Assembly (NCBI GenBank): GCA_963832355.1
Contig: CAWHTX010000013.1
Span: 124,001 to 188,000, forward strand
DNA length: 64,000 nucleotides
Source: DATFVA01 sp963832355
GTDB taxonomy: Bacteria; Bacteroidota; Ignavibacteria; Ignavibacteriales; Ignavibacteriaceae
Direction: 5' to 3'
Shown here: positions 8,437 to 16,486 of the stretch, piece after piece
Layout: each line of letters opens with the position of its first letter
Position numbering within the stretch: position 1 is the first letter of the stretch
The notes under the pieces: model-generated
The model's input: only the letters and a program-made list of their open reading frames with translations
What the model was told of the DNA's origin: nothing
Databases searched by the model: none
Position numbers and translations under genes: made by a program

Positions 8437-9186
8437 TCAGAATACATTCAGAAGTTTAAGAGCCATTATAAAAATTGCAACAACAAGTACAACTTTAATC
8501 AACTTCTCACCTTTTTTAACTGAAAGCCGGGCAGACCACCAGCCGCCGGTGGCATTTCCGAGTCCCAGCATTATACCCCAGAACCAGTTTACGTTTCCGG
8601 TAAACGCAAAAATAAAGAGAGCGGGCAGGGTAAAGACAAGTACAATAAATACTTTATGCATATTAACGTAGACCAGATTGAGCTTCATCAGATGCTGAAG
8701 TGATGCCATGATCATAAAACCCACACCAACCTGGATGAATCCGCCGTAAAAGCCTATCCCGAACATCGACAAGTAAACTGACCACGAGATCTTTTGCGAA
8801 CTTTCACCTTCCCTGGTGTTTTTTGCTTTCGGGAGAAACATGGATACTATGATAAGTATCATCACAATACCGAGGATCTTCTGAAATAATTCATCATTAA
8901 GCTTGACGGCAAGGATTGCGCCCGCTATTGCGCCGGGTAAGGTGAGTAAAGAAAGCTTCAGACTTAACCTGAACTGGCTGAACTTGGATCGTTTAAAAGA
9001 ATAAATAGCAGCAATATTCTGCATCATTATCCCAACCCTGTTGGTCCCATTGGCAACTGCCGAATCGAGGCCAAGAAAGATCAGCATTGGAAGAGTTAGC
9101 GAAGAACCCCCTCCCGCTCCAACATTTATAAAACCCGAAGTGAATGCGATAATGAACAGTAGAATAACCGAAGTGATATCCGACAA
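8437..9186 (-). CDS. TauE/SafE family sulfite/organosulfonate exporter-like permease
   Basis: A 249-residue polytopic membrane protein with about eight helices arranged as two related halves, typical of TauE/SafE (formerly DUF81). The first half has FTSGFINVGAGGGSSLTLP and the second GFYGGFIQVGVGFMI, the conserved glycine-rich repeats of the family. Reported substrates are sulfur-containing anions, but specificity here is unknown. The start is TTG at 9186, with AGGA a few bases upstream. The long spacer upstream carries several hairpins and the 11-bp repeat array. Confidence 0.88.
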   Translation of the reverse strand: MSDITSVILLFIIAFTSGFINVGAGGGSSLTLPMLIFLGLDSAVANGTNRVGIMMQNIAAIYSFKRSKFSQFRLSLKLSLLTLPGAIAGAILAVKLNDELFQKILGIVMILIIVSMFLPKAKNTREGESSQKISWSVYLSMFGIGFYGGFIQVGVGFMIMASLQHLMKLNLVYVNMHKVFIVLVFTLPALFIFAFTGNVNWFWGIMLGLGNATGGWWSARLSVKKGEKLIKVVLVVAIFIMALKLLNVF

Positions 9187-9481
9187 CTATAAATCCTGTT
9201 TTTTTAATGTGAAATATACAACACTAACGACGTTTCTTAAAAAAATTATTTTGCTTCGGGAGAAGATTCCCGAAACTGACTGAATATTGCCTCAAATTCG
9301 GGTAAAGAAACCCGTTTAGAGGTAAGAGGAGCGCACCTGGAGCGCAGTTGGAGCGTAGTTGGAGCGCAGTTGGAGCGCAGCTGGAGCGCAGGTGAAGCGC
9401 AGTTGTATAGTAATTACACGGGTTTTGCCGGTTCAGAATCCGGGCAAAGCTATTGAGAATAAATAAACATGAGGTTGGAAA
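9187..9481. other. Divergent spacer with hairpins and a tandem repeat
   Basis: No gene is seen here. The spacer separates the minus-strand permease from the plus-strand secreted protein. It holds a perfect 7-bp hairpin (TTCGGGA at 9255-9261, TCCCGAA at 9268-9274), a second 5-bp one (9299-9314), the 11-bp repeat array at 9329-9405 and an imperfect hairpin near 9425-9448 (TTTGCCGG with CCGGGCAAA). Read on the minus strand, the first hairpin is followed by an AT-rich, U-rich tract, so it could act as an attenuator before the permease. Confidence 0.6.
9329..9405. repeat. Seven tandem copies of an 11-bp unit (GAGCGCAGTTG)
   Basis: Units begin at 9329, 9340, 9351, 9362, 9373, 9384 and 9395 with no spacer. 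The consensus is GAGCGCAGTTG. Variation is confined mostly to the two bases before the final TG (CC, GT, GT, GT, GC, GG, GT), plus one T for C in unit 3 and an initial A in unit 7. The period is close to one helical turn and is not a multiple of three, so this is not coding. It lies 77 bases before the next start codon. Confidence 0.95.
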
Positions 9482-10009
9482 ATGAAACAGATGAAAGCTT
9501 TATTAATTTTATTGATTATATCCGGAGGAGCATTTTTTGCTTACTCACAAACCCCATACGCAAAATGGGCACAACTGAAAGAAGATATCCCCGATGGTGC
9601 TGCCAACAGCTACCAGAATATGAAGGAAAATACGCCGGAAAGAAACTGGATCGACCTTCCTCCTTATCCCGATGCAAAGATCGTTTCTACATCACAATCA
9701 ACTCAAAGTATAGATGACAGCAAAAATCCGGAACTACCTACGGTAACTCTGATAAGCAGTGATCCGGCTGAAAAAGTAATAAGTGTTTATAAGGACATTA
9801 TCCAGGACTATCCGGAATGGCGGTGGGACAACAACATCAGGATATTCTACAAAGGCAACCTGCAGGATGCACTTAACAGGCAGGCTCCTTATATACAGGT
9901 AACACCAATAAAATCCGAAGAACCAGACCTGATTTATATATCGTCTGATGAGCTTGCGGTTGCGAATTCAAAAATTGTTGTCTGCTATAACCCCAGCAGC
10001 GTCAAGTGA
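9482..10009 (+). CDS. Secreted protein of unknown function
   Basis: A 175-residue protein with a signal peptide (about 1-22, LLILLIISGGAFFAYS before QTPYAK). I do not recognise the mature part. It contains WIDLPPYPDAKIV and then SSDPAEKVISVYKDII, a pattern seen in small periplasmic proteins in which a PYPDA/PYPGA strand precedes a helix with an FY/VYK motif, but no function is attached to that. The ATG at 9482 is chosen because it starts the signal peptide directly and GAGG lies just upstream. It converges with the MBL-fold gene two bases further on. Confidence 0.75.
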   Translation: MKQMKALLILLIISGGAFFAYSQTPYAKWAQLKEDIPDGAANSYQNMKENTPERNWIDLPPYPDAKIVSTSQSTQSIDDSKNPELPTVTLISSDPAEKVISVYKDIIQDYPEWRWDNNIRIFYKGNLQDALNRQAPYIQVTPIKSEEPDLIYISSDELAVANSKIVVCYNPSSVK

Positions 10010-10011
10010 TA

Positions 10012-11022
10012 TTATGGCCTGACCTTCCACTCAGAAGGGAAGAAGGTGTCCGGAAAAATTTCCCGGGCTTCATTAAGAAGAAGCGGATAATCCTTTATTC
10101 TATATCTGTCTGATATATGGAATAAGATAAGTTTTTTAGCCTGGGCGGCTTTCGCCAGCTGTGCAGCCTGTCCGGCTGTCATATGATAATTTTTCTCAGC
10201 AAATTCAGCTTCATTCTTAAGGTACTGACTTTCGCAAACCATCGTATTACAATTTTTAAATACCTTTTTAACCTTTGATCGGGTTTCTTTGCTGTATTTA
10301 AAATCGGTTAAGTAACCAATGCTTTCACCCTCTGTTCTTAGTAGAAGTTTACGCCGGAGTGATTGCAGCTTAAAGTGTTTCCCATCGATCATCACTTCCT
10401 GGTCAGAACTGACTTGCAAATCCCGGACTTTCTCTAACCAGCGGCCGGGTGTGAAACCGTTTTCCGAGAGAGATCCTTTGTCAATATTCAATGAGGGTTT
10501 TTCTTTAACGAAGTATGCCGCGGAAGGAATGATATGATCAAGCAGCAGGGTCTTTACCGAAAAATCAGGATTGTCAATAAGGATACCATCATATGGTCCT
10601 TCTCCTGCGCGATGTTTTACAGAGTATCCTTCAGTAGTCTTAAATAAAAACGTCGAGCGGCTCTTCTCCTTAATGTCTGTTACATACCATAATCCGGGAA
10701 CACCCTTCACAAGGTTCCATTTATATCCCCTTAACCTGTGCTGTATAATCTCAGCAGTACCTTCAGGTCCATACACATAAACCGGTTTTTTTTCCCTGTC
10801 ATAATTTCTTCTCAGGAAATAATCGAATCCGGCTATATGATCAATATGCAGGTGGGAGAAAAAAAGGTGATCAATTGATCTAATGGTTCTCTGATCAATG
10901 TCCTTCAGAATATTCTCACCGCAGTCAAACAGCATCCGGTAAATTCCGGTCCCGCTGTTAATCCAGACCATAAGACCATTATCCCATCCGGGTTTTCCCA
11001 GCACACTATAACTTATACTCAT
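10012..11022 (-). CDS. MBL-fold metallo-hydrolase, ribonuclease Z-like
   Basis: A 336-residue cytoplasmic hydrolase of the beta-lactamase fold. The metal-binding motif HLHIDH (in FFSHLHIDHIAGFDYFL) and a late His in LFHISDRY are visible, with the RNase Z-like linking segment MVCESQYL and the HMTAGQAAQLA segment. The order of motifs fits tRNase Z and its paralogues. It is longer than minimal bacterial RNase Z, and the insert at about 110-200 is unusual, so it may be a paralogue acting on another phosphodiester rather than the tRNA-processing enzyme itself. Sequence alone does not settle this. Confidence 0.8.
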   Translation of the reverse strand: MSISYSVLGKPGWDNGLMVWINSGTGIYRMLFDCGENILKDIDQRTIRSIDHLFFSHLHIDHIAGFDYFLRRNYDREKKPVYVYGPEGTAEIIQHRLRGYKWNLVKGVPGLWYVTDIKEKSRSTFLFKTTEGYSVKHRAGEGPYDGILIDNPDFSVKTLLLDHIIPSAAYFVKEKPSLNIDKGSLSENGFTPGRWLEKVRDLQVSSDQEVMIDGKHFKLQSLRRKLLLRTEGESIGYLTDFKYSKETRSKVKKVFKNCNTMVCESQYLKNEAEFAEKNYHMTAGQAAQLAKAAQAKKLILFHISDRYRIKDYPLLLNEAREIFPDTFFPSEWKVRP

Positions 11023-11116
11023 ATGTTGCCGAACTTATCTAATTAAAAAGAAAATTCTTAATTTTGATCTGTAAACTTAATATATAATTAATCCTTATAA
11101 AGATTTTAAATGTAAG

Positions 11117-12999
11117 ATGAACCTCAAATCTATTCTGCAGACTTCTCTCATTCTGATAATTCTTTCAGTGGTATCCATATACCCGCAGGGAAAAGAATAT
11201 ATCAAGACCCACTATAACAAACATGAGTACCGAATTGAAATGAGAGACGGTGTCAAACTATTTACTGCTGTATACTCTCCGAAGGATACCTCAGTTGATT
11301 ATCCTCTGCTCATGGTCAGGACACCATACTCTGCAGCCCCTTATGGTGAAGATAATTACCAGGATGACTTTGAAGTTCCTGAGGAGATGGTTAAGGACGG
11401 ATATATTTTTGTCTTCCAGGATGTCCGCGGAAGGTTTATGTCTGAGGGATCATATATTAATATGAGACCTTATATACCCGATAAAAAAAACAAAAACGAT
11501 GTTGACGAAAGCAGCGACACATATGATACGATCGACTGGCTTGTGAAACATATATCTCATAATAACGGTAAGGCAGGGATGTGGGGAATTTCATACCCGG
11601 GTTTTTATGCTGCCATGGGTTCAATTGATGCTCATCCTGCCCTTGCAGCAGTTTCCCCTGAAGCTCCTATAGCTAACTGGTTTATTGGTGATGATATGCA
11701 CCATAACGGTGCTTTCTCTTTGCTTTTGGACTTTGATTTTTTTGCTAACTTCGGACGCCCGAGGGATTCACTTACAACAGAATGGCCGGAGCCTCTGCCG
11801 TACGCTTCACCGGATGCATATAATTTCTTTCTTAATATTGGTCCGCTATCAAATGTTAATAAGAACTTCTTCCATCATAACATTGCTTTCTGGGATTCAA
11901 CAATCAACCACCCGAATTACGATTACTACTGGAAGGCAAAAAATAATCTTCCGCACTTTCATAATGTTACCCCTGCAATGTTAATTGTGGGAGGATGGTA
12001 TGATGCTGAAGATCTTTACGGACCGCTTCATATTTATAAATCAATTGAGGAGAAGAATCCCCATAATAATAACTACCTGGTAATGGGCCCATGGTTCATG
12101 GGGGATGGATGCGGAGTGAAGGGGATTCTCTCGGAGATATATCATTCGGAGCAAAAACAAGCGAGTTCTTTCAGCAGAAAATGTTTGTTCCTTTTTTTGA
12201 ACATTACCTTAAGAATAAAGGAGATTTCCATCAACCGGAGGTATATGTATTTCAGACAGGCACCAATGAATGGAAGGCTTATCCGTCCTGGCCGCCTACT
12301 GATGCAGTCGACAGCAGAATTTATTTCAGTAATGATCATTCTTTATCTTTTGACAATCCCGGAAACGAAGGCTATGATGAATACCTGGCAGACTCGATGA
12401 AGCCGGTTCCTTACACTGACAAGAAGCTGGACTCCAGGAGGTTTTATAACCGTAATTATATGATAGAAGATCAGAGATTTGCTTCAGAGAGACCTGATGT
12501 ACTGGTTTATGAATCAGAACCACTGCAGGATAATGTTACATTAGCTGGACCTTTACAGGCCGAACTTTATGTTTCTACATCAGGAACGGATGGAGACTGG
12601 GTTGTTAAGGTTATTGATGAATTTCCGGCCGATGCTCCCTCACCGGATCCCAATCCGAATAGTCTTGAAATGGGTGATTACCAGGAACTGGTAAGGGGAG
12701 AAATAATGCGCGGCAGATTCAGGAATAGTTTTGAAAAACCTGAACCTTTTAAACCGGGAGAAGTTTCAAAAGTTGAATTTAATCTGCAGGATATAAATCA
12801 TACCTTTCTTAAAGGTCATAGAATAATGATCCAGGTTCAGAGCAGCTGGTTCCCGTTCTTTGACCGAAATCCCCAGACATTTGTAAAGAATATTTATAAA
12901 GCTGAGCAGAAGGATTTCAGGAAAGCAGAGGTCAGGCTCTACCACTCAAAACAATATCCTTCTTCTTTACATGTGAAACTTTTGAAGCGTAGGACTTAA
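11117..12999 (+). pseudogene. CocE/NonD (X-Pro dipeptidyl-peptidase-like) hydrolase with a frameshift at the catalytic His
   Basis: Two overlapping frames join into one secreted alpha/beta hydrolase of the CocE family (about 627 residues). A signal peptide (1-23) is followed by the S15 catalytic domain with Ser159 in GISYPG, Asp296 in GGWYDAED and, after repair, His near 328 in GPWVHGG. A C-terminal jelly-roll domain (from about residue 430, with AGPLQAELYVSTSGTDGDW) completes the family plan. As written, one G is missing from the GG at 12093-12094, so the first frame reads GPWF and runs on to 12400, losing the catalytic His and the jelly roll. Everything else is intact. Family enzymes cleave esters or amides, including X-Pro dipeptides. 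Confidence 0.87.
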
Positions 13000-13038
13000 G
13001 ATCAAATATATTTTTGTCATTTTTCACAGGAGAGTAAT

Positions 13039-14031
13039 ATGAAAAAGACTATCTTCAATTTTTTAACAGTATGTCTGCTTATGTCGTCAGTTTCATTCCC
13101 TCAGCTTACATACAACCACGACCCCTTTGCACATACATTTTCGATTGTGGCAAGGGATCCTCAGACAGGTGAAATGGGAGTGGCTGTACAGTCTCACTGG
13201 TTCTCTGTCGGTACAATCGTAACCTGGGCAGAGGCTGGTGTCGGCGCTATTGCAACACAATCATTTGTTAATGCTTCATTCGGTCCGAGAGGACTTGAAA
13301 TGTTGAAGAACGGAATGACCTCGCAGCAGGCCGTAGATTCACTGCTGGCAACCGATGAAGGCAGGGAATTCAGGCAGCTGGCCATAATTGATTCAAAGGG
13401 AAATGTGGCGTCGTTCACCGGGAAAAAATGCGTCCAGCCCGCGGGCAACATTGTGGGCGACAATTTTTCCTGCCAGGCAAACCTGATGATAAATGATAAA
13501 GTATGGCCCGCAATGGCAGACGCATTTAAGAAATCAACAGGACCGCTCGCCGAGAGGATGATGGCTGCGCTGGAAGCGGGACAGGAAGCAGGTGGTGATA
13601 TCCGCGGGAAACAGTCGGCTGCAATGCTTGTAGTGCGTGGAAAATCAACCGGCAAAGTGTGGGAGGACCGGCTGATCGATCTCCGGGTGGATGATAGTCC
13701 CGAACCCATAAAAGAACTGAAGCGGCTTCTGAAAGTTCACCGTGCATACGATCATATGAATGCGGGTGATCTTGCTGTTGAAAAAGGAGATATGAAAAAG
13801 GCACTTCAGGAATATGGAGCGGCCGAAGAAATGTTCCCAAATAATGCCGAGATGAAATACTGGCATGCCGTAGCCCTGGCAAATAACGGCAAAGTGGATG
13901 AATCACTTCCTATCTTCAGAGCAGTTTTTAATATGGATGAGAACTGGAGAGATCTCACACCCCGGCTTATAGGCCCGGGACTACTTACAGTAGATAAGAA
14001 GGATCTGAAACGTATAATGGATGTGAAATAA
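13039..14031 (+). CDS. DUF1028 family Ntn-hydrolase-like secreted protein with TPR-like tail
   Basis: A 330-residue secreted protein. After a signal peptide (about 1-21), residues 30-235 form a DUF1028 domain (HTFSIVARDPQTGEMGVAVQ, then AEAGVGAIATQSFVNASFG and IRGKQSAAMLVV). The domain is thought to adopt an Ntn-hydrolase fold, but its activity is not established. Residues 240-320 contain a TPR-like helical pair (HMNAGDLAVEKGDMKKALQEY, then HAVALANNGKVDESLPIF). A gene of this kind next to peptidase genes suggests a role in handling secreted peptides or amides, which is only inference. Confidence 0.9.
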   Translation: MKKTIFNFLTVCLLMSSVSFPQLTYNHDPFAHTFSIVARDPQTGEMGVAVQSHWFSVGTIVTWAEAGVGAIATQSFVNASFGPRGLEMLKNGMTSQQAVDSLLATDEGREFRQLAIIDSKGNVASFTGKKCVQPAGNIVGDNFSCQANLMINDKVWPAMADAFKKSTGPLAERMMAALEAGQEAGGDIRGKQSAAMLVVRGKSTGKVWEDRLIDLRVDDSPEPIKELKRLLKVHRAYDHMNAGDLAVEKGDMKKALQEYGAAEEMFPNNAEMKYWHAVALANNGKVDESLPIFRAVFNMDENWRDLTPRLIGPGLLTVDKKDLKRIMDVK

Positions 14032-14035
14032 AAAA

Positions 14036-14129
14036 GGAATGAATGCTATCATTCCGCAATGTGATTGAGGGTAGTTGAAAAGAGGGATGTCTTCACCTCT
14101 TATGTAAAATAGAATGATAAGACATCCCT
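14036..14129 (+). terminator. Two terminator-like inverted repeats between convergent genes
   Basis: A 7-bp hairpin (GGAATGA 14036-14042, TCATTCC 14049-14055) directly follows the DUF1028 stop. It is followed by a perfect 11-bp inverted repeat (AGGGATGTCTT 14083-14093, AAGACATCCCT 14119-14129) with a 25-base loop, just ahead of the end of the minus-strand peptidase gene. Neither has a clear T-run, so termination is likely but not certain. Confidence 0.5.
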
Positions 14130-14146
14130 AACACAAATTCGTAATT

Positions 14147-16369
14147 CTAAATACCGGGAGCAAGTTTAATTATTTCGGATGCAGATTTTATTTTTGAAGC
14201 ATAATTTTCAATCACGCCTGATACCACTTTTACCTGATCTTCAGCTTCCTGCCAGTTTCTCTGTTCAATAGCTTCCCTGACCGACGGCAGTGTTTTCACT
14301 CCGTAACCTGTATAATAACCCGGTGCATATATCTCGTGGATATACCAGGGTCGTCCCGGAAGTCCTGCCGGTAAAGTTAATGCCCGTTCCGTCTGCATCA
14401 ATACTGTATTCAGTTCTCTGGTTTGTTTGGCTGTTAATGAAGTTCCTGAATCTTTAAGTTTTTTAACAAGGTTATCGTATTCTGATGAGGCTTCCTTCAG
14501 CTTAACTTCAGCATTCTGAAGCGGAGAGAAATCGATATACGGAACCTCTTTTTTCAATGGCGGCACTACATAAGTTTTTGTGGGATCAGAAGCATACAAA
14601 AAATATTTCCTGTTAATATTTTCATTAAAAGTTTTTGTTTCCTCTCTCATTTTATCTGTCATCTTCATCAGATCCTTAATGTAACCATCGATAGTCTCAC
14701 AGGAATTAGTAAATCTGAAAGGAAGAATATCAGCATCGGCAGCCCGGAGCATGAGTCTCCCTGCGGTTTCCGCAAGAGCGACTCCATAAACAAAGTCGGG
14801 ATCACCAAATCTTTTATAATGATCATACGAGTCGTATATTGAATGATAGTCGCCGCCCCCATCTTCACCACCGTAACCAAGACTTAGACTGGCAATACCC
14901 AGATGCTGAATAAAAGGTGTATAATCGGAACCCGATCCAAGTGCTGAAATTGGAAGATCTTCCTTCGAAGTCAACTCCGAACTCATCTCCGGAGAACTAT
15001 TAACCAACCGGTGTGCAAGCATTCTTTCTTTCACCGGGATGTTCATTTCCGGATCAGTTACATCGGCAGCTGCTGAATTCACAAAATGTTCAAGTGAATG
15101 TGATCCTCCGGCATAAAGAAAGCCTCTCCCGTTCCCGTCGGAATTGATATACACAACGGCTTTATCTTTCAGCTCATCAGCATGAGTTTCTACCCATTCA
15201 GTTGAACCCATCAGACCTTCTTCCTCAGCATCCCAGGCACAGTAAACCATAGTACGTTTAGGTCTCCATCCTGTTTTTGCAAGTTCTCCCACACCGCGGG
15301 CTTCCTCCAGTAAAGCTGCCAGTCCGCTTACCGGATCACCAGCTCCGTTAACCCACGCATCCTGGTGATTTCCCCTGATCACCCACTCATCAGGATATTC
15401 ACTTCCTTTCATCTTTGCAATCACATCGCGGATCGGGACCATGTCCCAGTTCGATTCGACCTTCAGATGAACCACAGTTTTCCCAGGACCAAAATGATAA
15501 GTTATTGGGAGCGCCCCTCTCCAATCGGTGGGAACAACCTGTCCTTTCAGATTTTCAAGAAAATGAACAGCGTCACCGTATGAAACAGGAAGCACAGGAA
15601 TTTTAGTAAACACTGTTACCTCATCCATTTTCAGCCGTTTTGCATCTTTGGTTGCCCCGACACCCGGTGTCAGAGGGTCGCCGTTATACTGCGGGAAATC
15701 GATAACCGAGCCTCTCTGAACTCCGTTCTCATTACGGTAAGCTCCCTCAGGATATACATCTCCCTGGTAATAGCCGTCTTCATGAGGATCGGAATAGATT
15801 ATACATCCTATTGCACCATGTTCGGCCGCTACCTTGGGCTTAATCCCTCTCCAGGATCTTCCATACCGTGCAATAACTATTTTGCCCTTCACATCAACAC
15901 CGTTCTGAGCGAGTATATCATAATCTTCGGGAAGGCCGAAATTTACATATACAAGTTCACCGGTTACATCACCGTCAATTGAGTATGCATTATATGTAGG
16001 GAGCTGCTCATCAGTCTGCGAAGAAGTTGCATCCCCTTTCAAAGGAGGCTCTTTTAATTTTGCTTTATATTTACCGGGTGAAAGCATTTCAAGGACTCTT
16101 GTTTTGGGGGTTGGGAACAGTATTGTAAATTCTTCAACCTGTGTGTCAAATCCCCACGATTTAAATAACCCTTCGATGTATTCAACATTGGATTTATCGT
16201 ATGCTGAGCCTGTGTGGTGGGGATGAGCCGAAAGCGTTTTTATGTAATTGTCTATATTTTCTGCTTTTAAAAAAGTATCAAATTTCTTTTCAGGATTTTT
16301 CTGATTATCAACGGATTGGGAATAAACAGATATGAAAGAAAAGCAAAGGAAGATTATAAAATATTTCAT
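14147..16369 (-). CDS. Secreted M28 metallopeptidase (glutamate carboxypeptidase II-like)
   Basis: A 740-residue zinc peptidase with the domain order of glutamate carboxypeptidase II and transferrin-receptor relatives: signal peptide (1-18), a PA insert (about 120-270, GKIVIARYGRSWRGIK), the M28 core and a C-terminal dimerisation-type helical domain. Zinc ligands and catalytic residues are visible as RGNHQDAWVNGAGDP, the Glu pair in WDAEEEGLMGS, Asp in INSDGNGRG and His in GGDYHSIYDSY. It removes C-terminal residues from peptides outside the cytoplasm. The start at 16369 is preferred since it begins the signal peptide; a longer frame to 16444 adds an unlikely extension. Confidence 0.92.
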   Translation of the reverse strand: MKYFIIFLCFSFISVYSQSVDNQKNPEKKFDTFLKAENIDNYIKTLSAHPHHTGSAYDKSNVEYIEGLFKSWGFDTQVEEFTILFPTPKTRVLEMLSPGKYKAKLKEPPLKGDATSSQTDEQLPTYNAYSIDGDVTGELVYVNFGLPEDYDILAQNGVDVKGKIVIARYGRSWRGIKPKVAAEHGAIGCIIYSDPHEDGYYQGDVYPEGAYRNENGVQRGSVIDFPQYNGDPLTPGVGATKDAKRLKMDEVTVFTKIPVLPVSYGDAVHFLENLKGQVVPTDWRGALPITYHFGPGKTVVHLKVESNWDMVPIRDVIAKMKGSEYPDEWVIRGNHQDAWVNGAGDPVSGLAALLEEARGVGELAKTGWRPKRTMVYCAWDAEEEGLMGSTEWVETHADELKDKAVVYINSDGNGRGFLYAGGSHSLEHFVNSAAADVTDPEMNIPVKERMLAHRLVNSSPEMSSELTSKEDLPISALGSGSDYTPFIQHLGIASLSLGYGGEDGGGDYHSIYDSYDHYKRFGDPDFVYGVALAETAGRLMLRAADADILPFRFTNSCETIDGYIKDLMKMTDKMREETKTFNENINRKYFLYASDPTKTYVVPPLKKEVPYIDFSPLQNAEVKLKEASSEYDNLVKKLKDSGTSLTAKQTRELNTVLMQTERALTLPAGLPGRPWYIHEIYAPGYYTGYGVKTLPSVREAIEQRNWQEAEDQVKVVSGVIENYASKIKSASEIIKLAPGI

Positions 16370-16486
16370 TTGTCCGCCTGATTTTAGATGAAAGTAAATA
16401 AAACTTGTTGAAAATATATAAATTAGCATTGAATACAAATTCAATTTTGCCCATTTTATACCTCCAATTAACCAGGGATATAGATC

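Noticed and set aside
9329..9405. The 11-bp repeats as a CRISPR array
   Set aside because: Units are contiguous without spacers and far too short, and no cas gene is present.
3710..14031. A genomic island or prophage around the accessory-like region
   Set aside because: No integrase, transposase, tRNA target or flanking direct repeat was seen, and codon use looks like the neighbours.
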